From Heterobasidion occidentale (Eukaryota > Basidiomycota > Agaricomycetes > Russulales > Bondarzewiaceae), in contig JBCAQO010000007.1 of assembly GCA_039111635.1 (NCBI GenBank), forward strand, positions 496,001 to 560,000: DNA of 64,000 nt, given 5' to 3'. The translations under genes and the position numbers were made by a program. Shown one piece after another: positions 37,209 through 48,107 of the stretch. Each line of letters begins with the position of its first letter. Positions within the stretch are counted from its first letter, which is position 1. Below the pieces are notes generated by a model that made no database searches, was not told where the DNA came from, and was given only the letters and a program-made list of their open reading frames with translations.

Positions 37209-37892
37209 CTAAATCTTCCAGCAGTCTAAGCTCGAAACAGCACGTTCGAAAGGAAACTCGCCCCCCCAGGCAGTAACATCACTGATGCTTCCCTGTAAGG
37301 CTGCTTTCAGCTCGCCGACCTTCTCCCGCACGCTCATCAAATCGTCGGCACGTCCGCCTTCAACTTCCTCCTTCGAACTCTGAATCGCTTGACAGATGTC
37401 ACCATCTATCAACGTCAACGTGTCTGCCGTCTCCCCATCCATCGTCCATCGGAGGCCATGCGTCAGTCGCACGATCGAGGCGAAGATGGCGAGGCTTGCG
37501 AAACCCATCCCGGCACCGTAGAGTGATCGTGCTTGGGTGAGTACATCGTGAAGATTTTTGGTAGCGATGGCCTCGCCGTCTTCGGGCCGAATGGTGAACA
37601 AGGCGAGGGACCGTGGCGAAGTCCTAGCGTTCACGTTGCCCAGGCGAACGCGAGCAGCGCGAGTGAATGCCGCAGCAGTGTGGGGCGGTGTTGTTGCCAG
37701 CAATGTCCGAACTGTGGCCCGCAGACTGAAGAGGAAATGCGTTAGCCCGAACACGCCGTCGGGGACTCGATGGATTACTTGCTCCTCAACACTGGCATTG
37801 GCGATGAATGTGTCGACCATGAGGTTGCTGTACGTGTAGATAGAGCGGCGGTCAGTTGCAAGAAGCACGGGGATAGGAGGCGACGAACACAT
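37209..37892 (-). CDS. hypothetical protein, single exon
   Basis: An intact 227-codon frame opens at a true ATG (MCSSPPIPVLLATDRRSIYT) and needs no intron, which is unusual in this window. The first third is mixed alpha/beta in character, a Gly/Ala-rich hydrophobic stretch (YGAGMGFASLAIFASIVRLT) near residue 150 could be a buried or membrane helix, and the C-terminal part is charged and helical (EVEGGRADDLMSVREKVGEL). No signal peptide and no motif I can assign. A TATA-like box lies 134 bp upstream. Codon use is like that of neighbouring genes. Could be a lineage-specific gene; expression evidence would settle whether it is real. Confidence 0.55.
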   Translation of the reverse strand: MCSSPPIPVLLATDRRSIYTYSNLMVDTFIANASVEEQVIHRVPDGVFGLTHFLFSLRATVRTLLATTPPHTAAAFTRAARVRLGNVNARTSPRSLALFTIRPEDGEAIATKNLHDVLTQARSLYGAGMGFASLAIFASIVRLTHGLRWTMDGETADTLTLIDGDICQAIQSSKEEVEGGRADDLMSVREKVGELKAALQGSISDVTAWGGEFPFERAVSSLDCWKI

Positions 37893-38533
37893 GGCCTAGA
37901 GACCGTGCGTCTAAGGAATGGACGAAGCTGTCAGCAGCGGGAGCGGGCATGACTCTGGCAATGGAAGGGAGCCGACAGCAGTGAGAGATCTCCTGAGTCG
38001 ACTCTCCCTCAGCGTTTGCATAGCGCTTTATAAAACCAGCTTGGTGCTCCGACGAATCGGGATCAATTCAAGCAGCTGAATACAAGTTGATTGTAATCTT
38101 TCCGCCATGCAACCCGCTGCAACCCGTCGGTCGTGTCACGCTGATATCGAAACGGGATCAGGGTTGGTTCGCGACCCCGCGTAGATCTGACCCGGCCAAT
38201 TGTTTTGCTGCCTTTTTCAATTTTTGGGCTCCACTAATTACCAACCGGCGCTTCAACTCTGTTACTCTAGTAAGCCACTCTAACCTCTCCTTGATCGTAT
38301 CGTCCTCGTTTTGGTCCGACAATCCACAACATTCTACCATACATCTTGTCAAACCCGGGAGAAATGTAGATAACCCCCTTGACCAATTTTCTCGATCTGT
38401 TCTGGTGGTTTTTTTTTGGAACGGAGATCATTTCTTAGGAGTTGCACCATATTAAAGGGGGTGGTGCAACATGTGCTGCCGGCCAGCTTTCCCCACTCCT
38501 CCGTAACACGTCGCCCCCAGCGTATATTTCGTC
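37893..38533. other. divergent promoter region
   Basis: Separates the minus-strand orphan gene from the plus-strand aldo/keto reductase. It holds a TATA-like box at 38026-38032 (read on the minus strand) and a T9 run at 38410-38418. No gene seen. Confidence 0.55.
38026..38032 (-). promoter_or_regulatory. TATA-like box
   Basis: TATAAAG read on the minus strand, 134 bp upstream of ATG 37892. Confidence 0.4.
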
Positions 38534-40138
38534 ATGTCGGTGTCTATGAGCGTTCACCCGGATTCCTTTAATCTGGGGCCCTTCACCGCTCCTCGTCTGT
38601 GGACGGGGCTGTGGCAACTTTCCAGCACTGCATGGGGCACTGCGTCAGCAGCCAAGATCCGCCAGGGCATGGCTAGGCATGTGGAACAAGGATATACAGC
38701 TTTCGGTATGCCTCTCGCCACGCAAACAATTTTATGATGATTCATAGCCCCTTAAAGACATGGTAAGTAAATTTGCTCAGAGTAGCCCAAACGTCGGCCA
38801 AATATGATCTTTCTCCTCACACATGATGTCTCTTTAGGGTGAGTTCTTCTGTTTCGCATCTCTGTTACTGATTTTCGTGATCTGAGAACCTTGACGCCAC
38901 AGCGGACCATTATGGGAGCGCGGAGATTCTCTTTGTAAGGGCCTCCGACCTTCGATCTTCCTACGCGCACTCATATGGCCTGGATGCTTCTCAGGGTCAA
39001 TTCCGGGAGTCCCTCCCGCCGTCACAGAAAGTGATAGGAGCCACGAAATGGTGTGTTTTCAAACAAACAGACCCAACTCGCGGTGTCGTGGAAAGCGCTG
39101 TTCGAGAGCGCATGACCCGCATGCGAACGCAGCGCATCGACCTTTTGCAGGCCAGTCTCCGACACCATGTGCGAGGCCGGATGGATCCTAACCGGATTGA
39201 TGCGCATTGACACAGTTCCACTGGCAGAACTACAGTGATAAAGGCTATATGAAGGCACTCCGTCACCTGCAAGACCTCCAACAAGAGGGTCTTATTACCA
39301 CTTTGGGCTTGTGTAACTTTGACACGATCAGAACCGACGAAATCTGCACTCAGCTAGGCCCAGGTTCCATTGTCACCAATCAAGTGCCGGTGGGTCCTCC
39401 TCTATAGCGGTGCACCAACATGATCGGCATCGCATATTGATGAAATGATGCTTTCACATCGCAGTTTTCTTTGATTGATACTAGGGTGCTCCACGGGATG
39501 GCCGATGTGTGTGAGAAGCACGACCTCAAACTTCTAACCTATGGCTCCTTGGTAAATTCCCACTCTCGATGTGCCTCTCGAAAGATGTTGATATGCTGCT
39601 CGTCACTGTGCTCAGTGCGGAGGGTTTCTCTCCGACGCCTGGTTGAACAAACCGGAGCCCGACCCATACTCTGGATCTCTGACGCCATCACAGCGGAAGG
39701 TACGTCTTCCCTGTCACGTCTATTGGCATGGCTCTAAGTATACGCATTTCAGTACCTCGACGTCATATTAAAGGTCTGGGGAGACTGGCAGCTCTTCCAG
39801 ACCCTCCTCTCTGTTCTTCGTTCCATCGGCGACCGCCACAGGAACGCCAGCATAGCCAACGTGGCTACGAGATGGGTGCTTGATCACCCATTTGTCGGGG
39901 CTGTCCTCGTAGGTGAGTGGTCAATTTTCCATCCCATGTATTTAGCGGGCTTCCTGACGGACCGGCACGATGGCCAGGAACACGGTTGGGCGTGTCAGAG
40001 CATCCGGACGACAATCGAAATGTCTTCCGGTTTCAATTATCCCAGAAAGACAGGGATGACATCGAGTCCATACTGGATCGGTCCACGGGGCGCAAAATGA
40101 TTAGCTTGATCGGTGATGTTGGAGCAGAATATCGGTGA
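38534..40138 (+). CDS. aldo/keto reductase family protein
   Basis: About nine exons from ATG 38534 to the stop at 40136-40138. Family landmarks in order: start of the barrel with PRLWTGLWQLSS, the DxxDHYGSAEIL segment carrying the catalytic Asp and Tyr, the catalytic Lys in VIGATKWCVF, the RIDLLQFHWQNYSD strand where the catalytic His stands, EGLITTLGLCNFD, and the Asn/Gln of VTNQVPFSLIDTR. The C-terminal cofactor part reads HDLKLLTYGSLCGGFLSDAW, VATRWVLDHPFVGAVLVGTR. NAD(P)H-dependent reduction of carbonyl substrates in the cytosol is expected; the substrate is unknown. Two oddities: the DxxDHYG segment is split by introns around a tiny exon (38758-38766), and the intron 39151-39215 appears to be GC-AG. 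Several later exon borders were set by frame only. Confidence 0.85.
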
Positions 40139-40542
40139 TACCTGAGGTCTTAGGTTCCAACCTATAGTCGGTACATACCTTGCGGCAAATAGGGATGTCC
40201 GTCCATATAGTCACCTATCAATGAATAAAGTCTGTGAGAACCTCGACACCGTAAGATTGATGACATTCGATCAATCGAAGGACCTCACAAAACGACGAGA
40301 TTCTCAGCATCACCTTTGCGATGTGGGGCTCACACACCTGAAAGAGAATCCGGGATGCTCCATTGAAGAGGCTCTGATGCCCATGATGGGGCATAGGATT
40401 TGGAACGTGATGATCAGATTCTAGGTGTACAGGAGAATACAGGATGCGGAATAGTAGAATGTGGAAGTGCGTAGACGTAAACTCATGATGCATTGTTCGA
40501 TGGATGATAGGTAAGGCTCGACAGAGAACTGTGGATCTATAG
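40139..40542. other. convergent 3' flanks
   Basis: Short stretch between the 3' ends of the aldo/keto reductase and the hydrolase gene. No gene seen. Confidence 0.6.
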
Positions 40543-43500
40543 TTACAACTTGCTGATAGAGCCAGATGAGGGGCTGTGGAGGGTATTAAGGCGCTGGATG
40601 GGTTGGAGCTTCCGCTTGATATCCCGAAGTATGGTCGTCTTCGGATGCCAGTGCGGGAAAGCGTTCCTCAGATTGGAGAAATCTTCGTAGAAAAAGTGTG
40701 AAACCCGCTCGTCCGCGATTAGATCACGAAGAGACCACGGAATCTGTCACAAACAAAACATTGTATCATCGATCATGTTTTGGAGAGACGGAACGAGGGA
40801 ATGCCCGACGCACCTCGTAATCATTTTGTTCCGTGGTTGCGTTGAAGGGTTCGACAACCAGTTCTGGATGCTCTTCTAAACCATGATTCGTGAGGAAGAG
40901 GTAGTCTACCGCAAGGCTGAGTCAATTACGATCAGATCATAGCATCACATCAGCATCTACATCTATAGAAGCACAGTGAGTAGAGGAATTGAGCTCACGC
41001 GAACGTTGCCAGCTCCTCATAGGCCGTCGAATGTCCGACACCGTTCAAAGAGCCAGCGGTGGCCTCGGATAGATGGACCAGCAGGCCAGAATCAGAAAGC
41101 CCAGAGTTCAAGATCCGAAGCAGGAGGACCAGAAGATTGGAAAGAAAATCAGATGAACTATAAGATCGACAAGTTTCAGAAAAGGGCCAGCATGGGGGTC
41201 ACTTTTGCTTAGCAACATACGCACTGGTATGCATCCCCATCGATGTACAACGCCCTCAAAATCAGAGGATGCGAAGCTGCGGTGAAAAGCCCGGAGTAAA
41301 GTGGTACGACTTGATCGTTCAAGGAAGCGGTGTAGACCATCTTCGTCTGTTGTAGTGAGGCATACACTCAACGCCCAATCATATGATATCAAACACCGAA
41401 CTCACCCCATGGTCCATGACATTGCGCAAGGCCTTCACGTAACTCTTTGACACCTCATTCTCAGTGTTCTGATTCATGGAAGTTGATGATGAGTCTTACG
41501 TCGCACCGTCGCTAGCATACCAACCGGGAACATACCTGAAATTCAAACAGCTCGCGTGCGGCTGTGGATTCAAAGTACTAGATTTGGGAGAGTAAGCGTG
41601 TGCTCCAAAGGGCGTCTGCCGGCAGCCCCACGACACACCTGGATATATGGCTGCAATAACGAGCTTGTGTTCAAGTAACGAAGGGGACCGAGATGGATCC
41701 CACACAGCGCCAGGCAGCACACTCGCTGAGGGGGCAATGGCATGACTACGCTCCCTCCCGCTGATACCATTGCAGCCGACGCGCTGCCGAGTAAATCCGT
41801 ACTCCGCGAGGTCCGAATGTGCTTTTCTTGAATTAGACGGTCAAGGAGGTGAGTGGACACGATGGACCCCTGCGAGTGCGTGGCAACGAGTATGGCGTCG
41901 GCGGCGTGCAAGTCTTGCATCCATTCTTGATTGCTGGTGAGGCTGTTGTAGAGCCTACAGAGTGATTAATGCGCTGCCACTAGCCCTAGGACGTAGCATG
42001 CCTGACTCACTTGTCGACTCTCTTGTTGATGGTCCCTTCGCCCTCCAATGGAATCTGAGTGATCTTGTCCAACTTGACACCGTGCTTGACTTGAAATTCC
42101 TCGAGAGCTTGGCACATCATAGCAACGAACTTGGCACTCGTCCCCGTCGGCTGGCCATGGTTGATAATGATCAAGACACGCTGACGGAGTAGCAAAAACA
42201 ACTCACCTCCCCCAGAACACTCCTCATCACCGCGCCTAGAGGTGTGTGTGACAGCCGGTCAGAGATGCATTGAAACGCCACCAACAAAAAAGGGTGCCAA
42301 GCTGTTGAAACACGTCGCCTCACCTGGAAACCACCCGTGAATCCCGATGACAACAACGTTCTTGCACCCTTTGAGCACATCACCATCCACGTCCTCGCCA
42401 AACACGCTCCAAGCTCTCGGTAACGCCTTCCCAAAGTGCACGAACTCCTCCCTTGCCTTCTCCTTGCCCTTCGCCTTGCCTGCCTTGCGGCCCTTATCCC
42501 CTCCCTCGTCCTTTGCAAACAGCACGCCGCTCATGAACTTCATTGTCTTCTTCAGCGTCGACGCGGGAGGCGGCGGAAGCGTCGATCGCGGCGGCACCTC
42601 GAACGTGTCCGCCCAGCTGGGCAGCACGAGATTCGGCTGCGAGGGGCGCAAGCCCGTCGGCGAGGAGCGCCCGGACCTCTTCGAGGGCGTGGGCGAGAGG
42701 GACTTGCGCTTCGTCACGCGGGCGGGGTCCGGCTTCGATGATGGAACGTCCCGAGATGAACCAGCGGGTGCCGATTTCTTCCCATCCGGCTTCACGGTGG
42801 GCGACGGCGCGCGCGGCGGGGCCTGGGCGGCTTGTTGCTGCTGCTGGCTCCGGACGGCGACCTGCTTCCCACCCGCGGCCTCCGCCTCCGCCGTGGCAGA
42901 GCCCGTGTTCGAGGCGGCGCCTGGTTTGGCCTTGTCCACGCCTTCGTCGTCGTCCAAGTCCATGACCTCCATGCCATTCGCGTCTCGCTCCACGCTGTCC
43001 TCGTTCGTGATCGTCTTCACCAAAAGGGCCCTCGACGAGAAGAAAGACGCCCACCCCAGCTTATTGGCGGATATCGTCACCTCGATGGGGTTCATGGGCG
43101 CGGCCGCGGCAGGCAGGACAGTCGCAGTCGGCGCAGGCTCCTCGCGCGCAAGCGCCTCCTCCTTGACCAACTCGGCCGCCGTCTTTGCCTTCACCTCATC
43201 TGCGGCGTCCGAGGGCGTTTCAGTCTGTTCAGCAGGGGCGCTTCCGTAGTACCAGGCCCATGGTGAGTACCAAGACGATGACTGAGCCTGTGTCATATCG
43301 TCCGGAGGAACAGGTGCCGGTTCTTTAGCAGGCGCAGTCGGTTCAGCTACGGAGTCGGCGGGCGGTGGAGGCGTCGATGACGAAGGCTGCTCTGAAAATG
43401 ATGGCGCCTCGGCAGCGTCGGCAGGGGAGGCCGACGACGTAAGTGGCACATCGCCAGCGGGAGGCTGCTCCGGGGGCACGCTCGGGCCCCAGCCAATATA

Positions 43501-44879
43501 GCTCCACCAAGAATTTTGGGCATCGGTTGCGAGAGCTGTAGACGCCGACGCCGACGGCTCCTGAGCCTTCGGGGGGTCGTCGCTTGGGCGAGGAGCTTGT
43601 TCTGATAGGGGGTAGTATTGAGAATTCTGCACGTAAATATATACGGGGAGAGGCACTTGCCGGCAATTGATTCCGTGGCCTGTGCAGTGCTATCTCGCTG
43701 CGACTGCGATGTCGACTCGTCAGTCTTTCCCTCGAGGGGCTCCTCGCGAACTGAGGTGTCCCTTATGTCCGCGGCTTGGGCGGACGCGAGCGCTTTCTCC
43801 AGTGGGACTTTGGGTCTCCCGAGTAAAGGAATGCTTAGCGAGAACCTGCTAGTCGAGGGGTTGAGGGAAGATAGGTTCTGACTACTGTCCCCGGAGACGA
43901 CCCCAGCCGAGGACGGAGGCGGGCGTGAGGGCTCAGGGGCACTAAGTCGAGGCACCTCCTCATCCACGGAAGACGGAGTCAGAGGTGATGATCCGGCCAG
44001 CGGAGAAGAGAATGTGGGTGTAGGTGGGGACTTGGAGCCAGAAACACCGAACCAAGATTTCCTGCCACTGGCCGGGCCCACAGGCACTGGGACGGCCTTC
44101 GACGAAGAAGCAGCGCTGGCTTCTTTCGGGCGTGACGGTGTCGGGGGCTCGATGACCACGGCCGGCGGGTTCGGTGCGGAAGAGGTCGACGCGATGGCCA
44201 CCGGCTGTGAGTCCGAGGAGGCTGCCTCTCCTTGCGCAACGGGTTCAGAAGAGCCTGCGAGTTCGGTCGGCGTGTCAGCCGAAGTGGCCTTCTGAGTCGC
44301 TTCTTCGCTCTTTGGTGTAGGCTCCTTTGCCCTACTACGAGAGAGAGACGAGAGCCAGGAGGTGCGTGATGCGGCCTGCGCGCGGTTGGTCGCGAGAGAA
44401 TCGGAGGAGGATGTATGTGCAAGAGGTGGACGAGGGGACGTGGGATCGGATTGTGCTGCGGGATGCGTGGGAGCAGGTGCGGGATTGGATTGAGGAGCAG
44501 CGACGGCCCGCGAAGATATATCGAGCGAGGGGATAGGAGTGACACCCGCACCGCAATCTTGTTGTGTATCTTGAGTCGACTGCGTAGCTTCAGCAGTGTC
44601 AGGCAGAGGCAGCGTCAACCGCACACGTTTCGCCTGCCCGTCATCCTCCTTCACTGTCGCCTCATCCTGCATCGCACTCGCCGCTGAGGCTGATCGTTCT
44701 CGTTTCTTTGAGTCTGACTCTGTCGGCATTGGCAAACGTAACACGGCGGAGGCTAGAGGCGCGCCTGCTTCTGGCTTTGCGACGACTAATGATAATGAAG
44801 ACTGAGCTGATTTCTTGGACAGAGACCTCCAATGTGGTGCAGAGCGAGTGGATCTTGTAGAGACGGGCGTGGAGGTCAT
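40543..44879 (-). CDS. long alpha/beta-hydrolase-like protein
   Basis: A multi-exon gene from ATG 44879 (MTSTPVSTRSTRSAPHWRSL) to the stop at 40543-40545, some 1,250 or more residues. The first two thirds are disordered, rich in Ser, Pro, Ala and Glu, with a Trp-rich patch (NSWWSYIGWG, SWYSPWAWYYG) and a Gln run. A conserved domain starts near KLGWASFFSSRALLVKTI. The hydrolase part has the first strand and oxyanion loop NVVVIGIHGWFPG, a helix with LGEPTGTSAKFVAMMCQALE, the nucleophile elbow ATHSQGSIVSTHLLDRL (Ser expected catalytic) and a downstream acid segment ASLNDQVVPLYSGLF. C-terminal exons read HFFYEDFSNLRNAFPHWHP; the catalytic His is probably there or in NGVGHSTAYEEL. Serine esterase or lipase activity is inferred from the fold. 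The family is fungal and conserved, but I cannot give a name or substrate. Confidence 0.8.
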
Positions 44880-45146
44880 CGAGGTCCTTCAGAGCAACAT
44901 GGAACGGAGGGCGCACGCTCGCCGCGCATTCGCCTCCACTCCACGTTTCCCTAAATGTGTCAACCCTCTCGCTTCTTGCCGTCTGAGCCACCGTCGGGCC
45001 TTCATCTCGCCTGCATCTCAAACTCTTTCCCTCTTTACGTCTTTCCAACGACTGAGCACTTGCGACAAAACACTTTTCCAACGATAGCGATGAGATGGCA
45101 GTCGATGCGCAAAGGCTTATATACACCTGATGCAAATCTTCAAACA

Positions 45147-45218
45147 TCTCTGGTAGTATATCGGTTAGTACACGCGCCTGTCACGCGCGAAAGCGGGGTT
45201 CGACTCCCCGCCAGAGAG
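45147..45218 (+). tRNA. tRNA-Asp(GTC), copy 3
   Basis: Same 72-nt sequence as the copies at 4689 and 23105. It sits about 270 bp upstream of the hydrolase gene's start codon, on the opposite strand. Confidence 0.95.
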
Positions 45219-45237
45219 TGTCCTGACCGGGAAATCG

Positions 45238-45244
45238 TTTTTTT
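45238..45244 (+). terminator. Pol III T-run terminator of tRNA-Asp copy 3
   Basis: T7 run 20 nt after the tRNA 3' end. Confidence 0.7.
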
Positions 45245-45400
45245 CCTTCTTATCACACATGTCAGCTGCACAACCCGTACAGACTGGAGGCCATACCTAC
45301 TTCGATAAACACTCTCGCATAACTCCTCTGACTAGCAAAAAATCGCCATTCGTACACTGTGGTCGTATAGTACATTGTCGAGTATCATATCCATCCATGA

Positions 45401-47551
45401 TCACAGGGAAAACAATTCCGTGTGCAGCGCGATCCCGCCCATCCGCATGCCATGCGACACAGACAGCTTCGCCACCGCGTTCTGCGCCTCCCTTGTCATC
45501 CTCTCCGGCCCGCTTGCGCAAACCGCGACCCCGCCGCCCTCGCCCGCCCACCGCAGATCCGCCTTCATCGACTCCGCCGCCTCCGCATCCTCGCGCGCGG
45601 CTGGAGGCGTGATGAGCTCCTTCAAAAGCGTCTGGATCGACGGCTTCTCGACGGTCACCATCGAGTTCGGTATCGGGGGGACGGCCTCGGGGTTGCAGAG
45701 GCAGGTCACGAAGACGGAGATGTGCAGGTCGATGGACGAGCCGGCCGCCGCGCTCGCGATCTCCATGAGCATAGGCGCGAACCACTCGATGCATCCTGCA
45801 CACATCCAGGTCGCTGTGAGCGCTGTGCGGGTGAACCGCGCGAGGAAGGAAACGTACCGAATGATCGGATGGCCCATGCGAATTCGATGCGGCGCGTGCG
45901 CTCGCCGTTCCTGCGCCCGAGCTTCACGCAGCGCCCAACGATGTCGTCGAGCAGGCTCAGCGTGAACGTCGCCCCGGCGCCGCCCGCGAGCAGCAGCACG
46001 CTCTCGTACCTCCCCAGGTCGACACTGCAGCCCCCGTACGGCCCGTCCAGCATCACCTGCACAGGGATCTCGGCCACGTCCTCCTTCTTCTCGCCCAGCG
46101 CGCCCGCGATGCGGCTCTGCTCCTCCTTGGCGTACCGGTTGAGCGCGCGCGTCCAGTCGCCCTTGACGCGCGCGCCGAGGGCGATCGTGCGCGAAGCCAT
46201 GCAGGACGTCGCGGCGGGCGCGTTCATGATCGTGAGGGGGTGCGACTCGAAGACGCGCCCGCCGAAGAAGACGCGGAGGCGGACGTGCTGTCCGGCTTCC
46301 CATCCTCCATCGCAGTCGCGCACGTGGATCTATCGCCGACCGATTAACGTTTGATGACGGAGACGATCTGAGGGAGGGAACTTACGAGGGTCATTTGGTC
46401 ATCAGCTGGTACCAGCGTTGCGTCCTTGATACGGTACCGGAACATGCGCATGAGCAAGTCCAGCCCATAAAAGGCCAACGGAGGGTATATCCACGGAGAG
46501 GCGTAAATCGTATGATAACACAACGTCACGAAGAACGCGACGTAAGTCAGGACGCTAAAACGAAATTCAGAACCTGTCGCCGCGCACGAGGCAGCTTGAC
46601 ACTCACTGGACAATGAAGAAGCACTGGTAGAAGAACACCCTGACGGGCCTCAGCGACGTCAGCACGATGATGCAGAGCAGCGCAAAGGCGGCCACGCCGG
46701 ACGTCTCCTTCTGCTGGCCCAGGATCGGGAGGTCGTATTGCAGGTGGTTGCGGATCCACAGCGAGCCGTGAATAGCGGCGCCCAGAAACACGCCCCGCCC
46801 CGCCCAGCGATGGATGTAGTTCAGCTTCTCGTATCCGTTTCCCGGACCGAGCAGCAAGGATAGGATCGAATTCTTCGTTCCGAGCAGGAATACGACGGGA
46901 AGCTGCGCGATGGCGAGGAAGCCTGAGCACGGAAAGAGGAGACGAGGGAGGTTAATATAAAAATAGCGATAACGATCGGGGAGGCGTGGGTACCCGCTCG
47001 GTTAGGGTTGTCCATGAGAGGCGCCTGCATGGTGATGCAGACGAGTACAGTCGCAATGTAGCCCACAACCACCACAACTGAAGAACAAATTCAATGATCA
47101 GTATTGTTTCGAGTCTGGAAACAAGAAAGCACGTACTTTGCCCAAGGTCAAGGCCGAATCCCATGGGCGACCACAGCAGCACAGACCCCACAGTCCTCAA
47201 AAGCGCAGCCGCCTTGCGGCTCCTCCGTGGCGGTATCTTCTCCTGCGCCGCCGCAGGCCCGTACCAGCTCCCGCTCAGATCCTCCCAGACGCCAAAAAGG
47301 CCCGTGAAGGCCTGCCGCGAGCGCACCGCCCGAATAAGCTGCGGGAGCGTGGCGAGCACGGCGATCCCCACCGCCGTCGCCCACACGATCGTAAATTTCT
47401 TTTGCCATTTCGGGTCCTCCTGGTATGAGCTAAATCAAGGCGGTGGACAATACCAAAAAATTGAGTGCGAGGCGAGGAAGAGATAAGACGCTGCGTACTT
47501 GTAAACCTGCAAGTTGCTGGGAATCGTCGGCGGTGCCCCGTAATCCGACAT
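45401..47551 (-). CDS. ferric/cupric reductase transmembrane component
   Basis: A multi-exon gene from ATG 47551 (MSDYGAPPTIPSNLQVYNSY) to the stop at 45401. Hydrophobic helices come first, then the bis-heme core: His pair in IHRWAGRGVFLGAAIH and second pair in VHVLTYVAFFVTLCYH, each with 13 residues between the histidines. The second pair is complete only if the intron between FFIV and HVLTYV is removed, which fixes that border. The FAD-binding domain has HPLTIMNAP; the NADPH-binding domain has LDGPYGG and LLLAGGAGATFTLSLL; the C-terminus has CASGPERMT. These are the hallmarks of the Fre family in the plasma membrane, which reduces extracellular Fe(III) or Cu(II) with cytosolic NADPH for uptake. 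The copper transporter gene lies 2.2 kb away on the same strand. All key residues seem present. Confidence 0.93.
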
Positions 47552-48107
47552 GGCGATGGTCCTGCAGGCGTGAAGGAGGTGAGAGGGAGGCGGGGGGCTC
47601 TGCGTGTCGAGCGGGCTCTTCGACGTCGCTCAAACAAGCGTTCGTGGACAGACGTTGCGGGAGTGCGCTGACCGCCTTCTGTGGCTGGACTACTTGAATC
47701 GGTATCTATTTGGCGTCGCCAAACAAGCGTGAAAAATCTTTTTCACCTTTGTGTTTCCTGTTTCCAATATGGAGCGCAGTTTCAGTCACGTCCATCCCTC
47801 GTATCATATCATATTCATTGTGTGCACAAGCACCCTTATAATCATCTAGGCAGTAAGTGAGGCGGTACTACTACAGGTCGCGACATAGCGGGTATAAGTA
47901 GAAGGCATGCGCTACCGCGTGAATGCTAATAAAGATAGTCTATGACGCATGAATGCATGAATCGTAATAAGCAAGCCATGGTGAGAACCATACCGTCGAA
48001 CCGCCGCACCGGGAGGAGACCTGTCCATCCAATCAGCCCTCCAGATGTGCGCGCAGAAGGCAAGGAAACGAGCACCCACTCACCGATGACAGCATGAAGC
48101 ATTGCAT
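47552..48107. other. promoter region of the reductase gene
   Basis: Upstream of the ferric reductase and downstream of the NADAR gene. One minus- or plus-readable GATA core (AGATAG near 47935) is present, a site type used by fungal iron regulators, but a single site is weak evidence. No gene seen. Confidence 0.4.

Noticed and set aside
42347..43249. Long plus-strand frames opposite the hydrolase gene (up to 300 codons)
   Set aside because: They are antisense shadows of a GC-rich disordered coding region; the minus-strand frame carries the hydrolase motifs and consistent splicing.
4689..45218. tRNA-Asp copies as SINE or retro-inserted elements
   Set aside because: Flanks differ, no poly-A tails or target-site duplications, and each copy is a complete tRNA with terminator.
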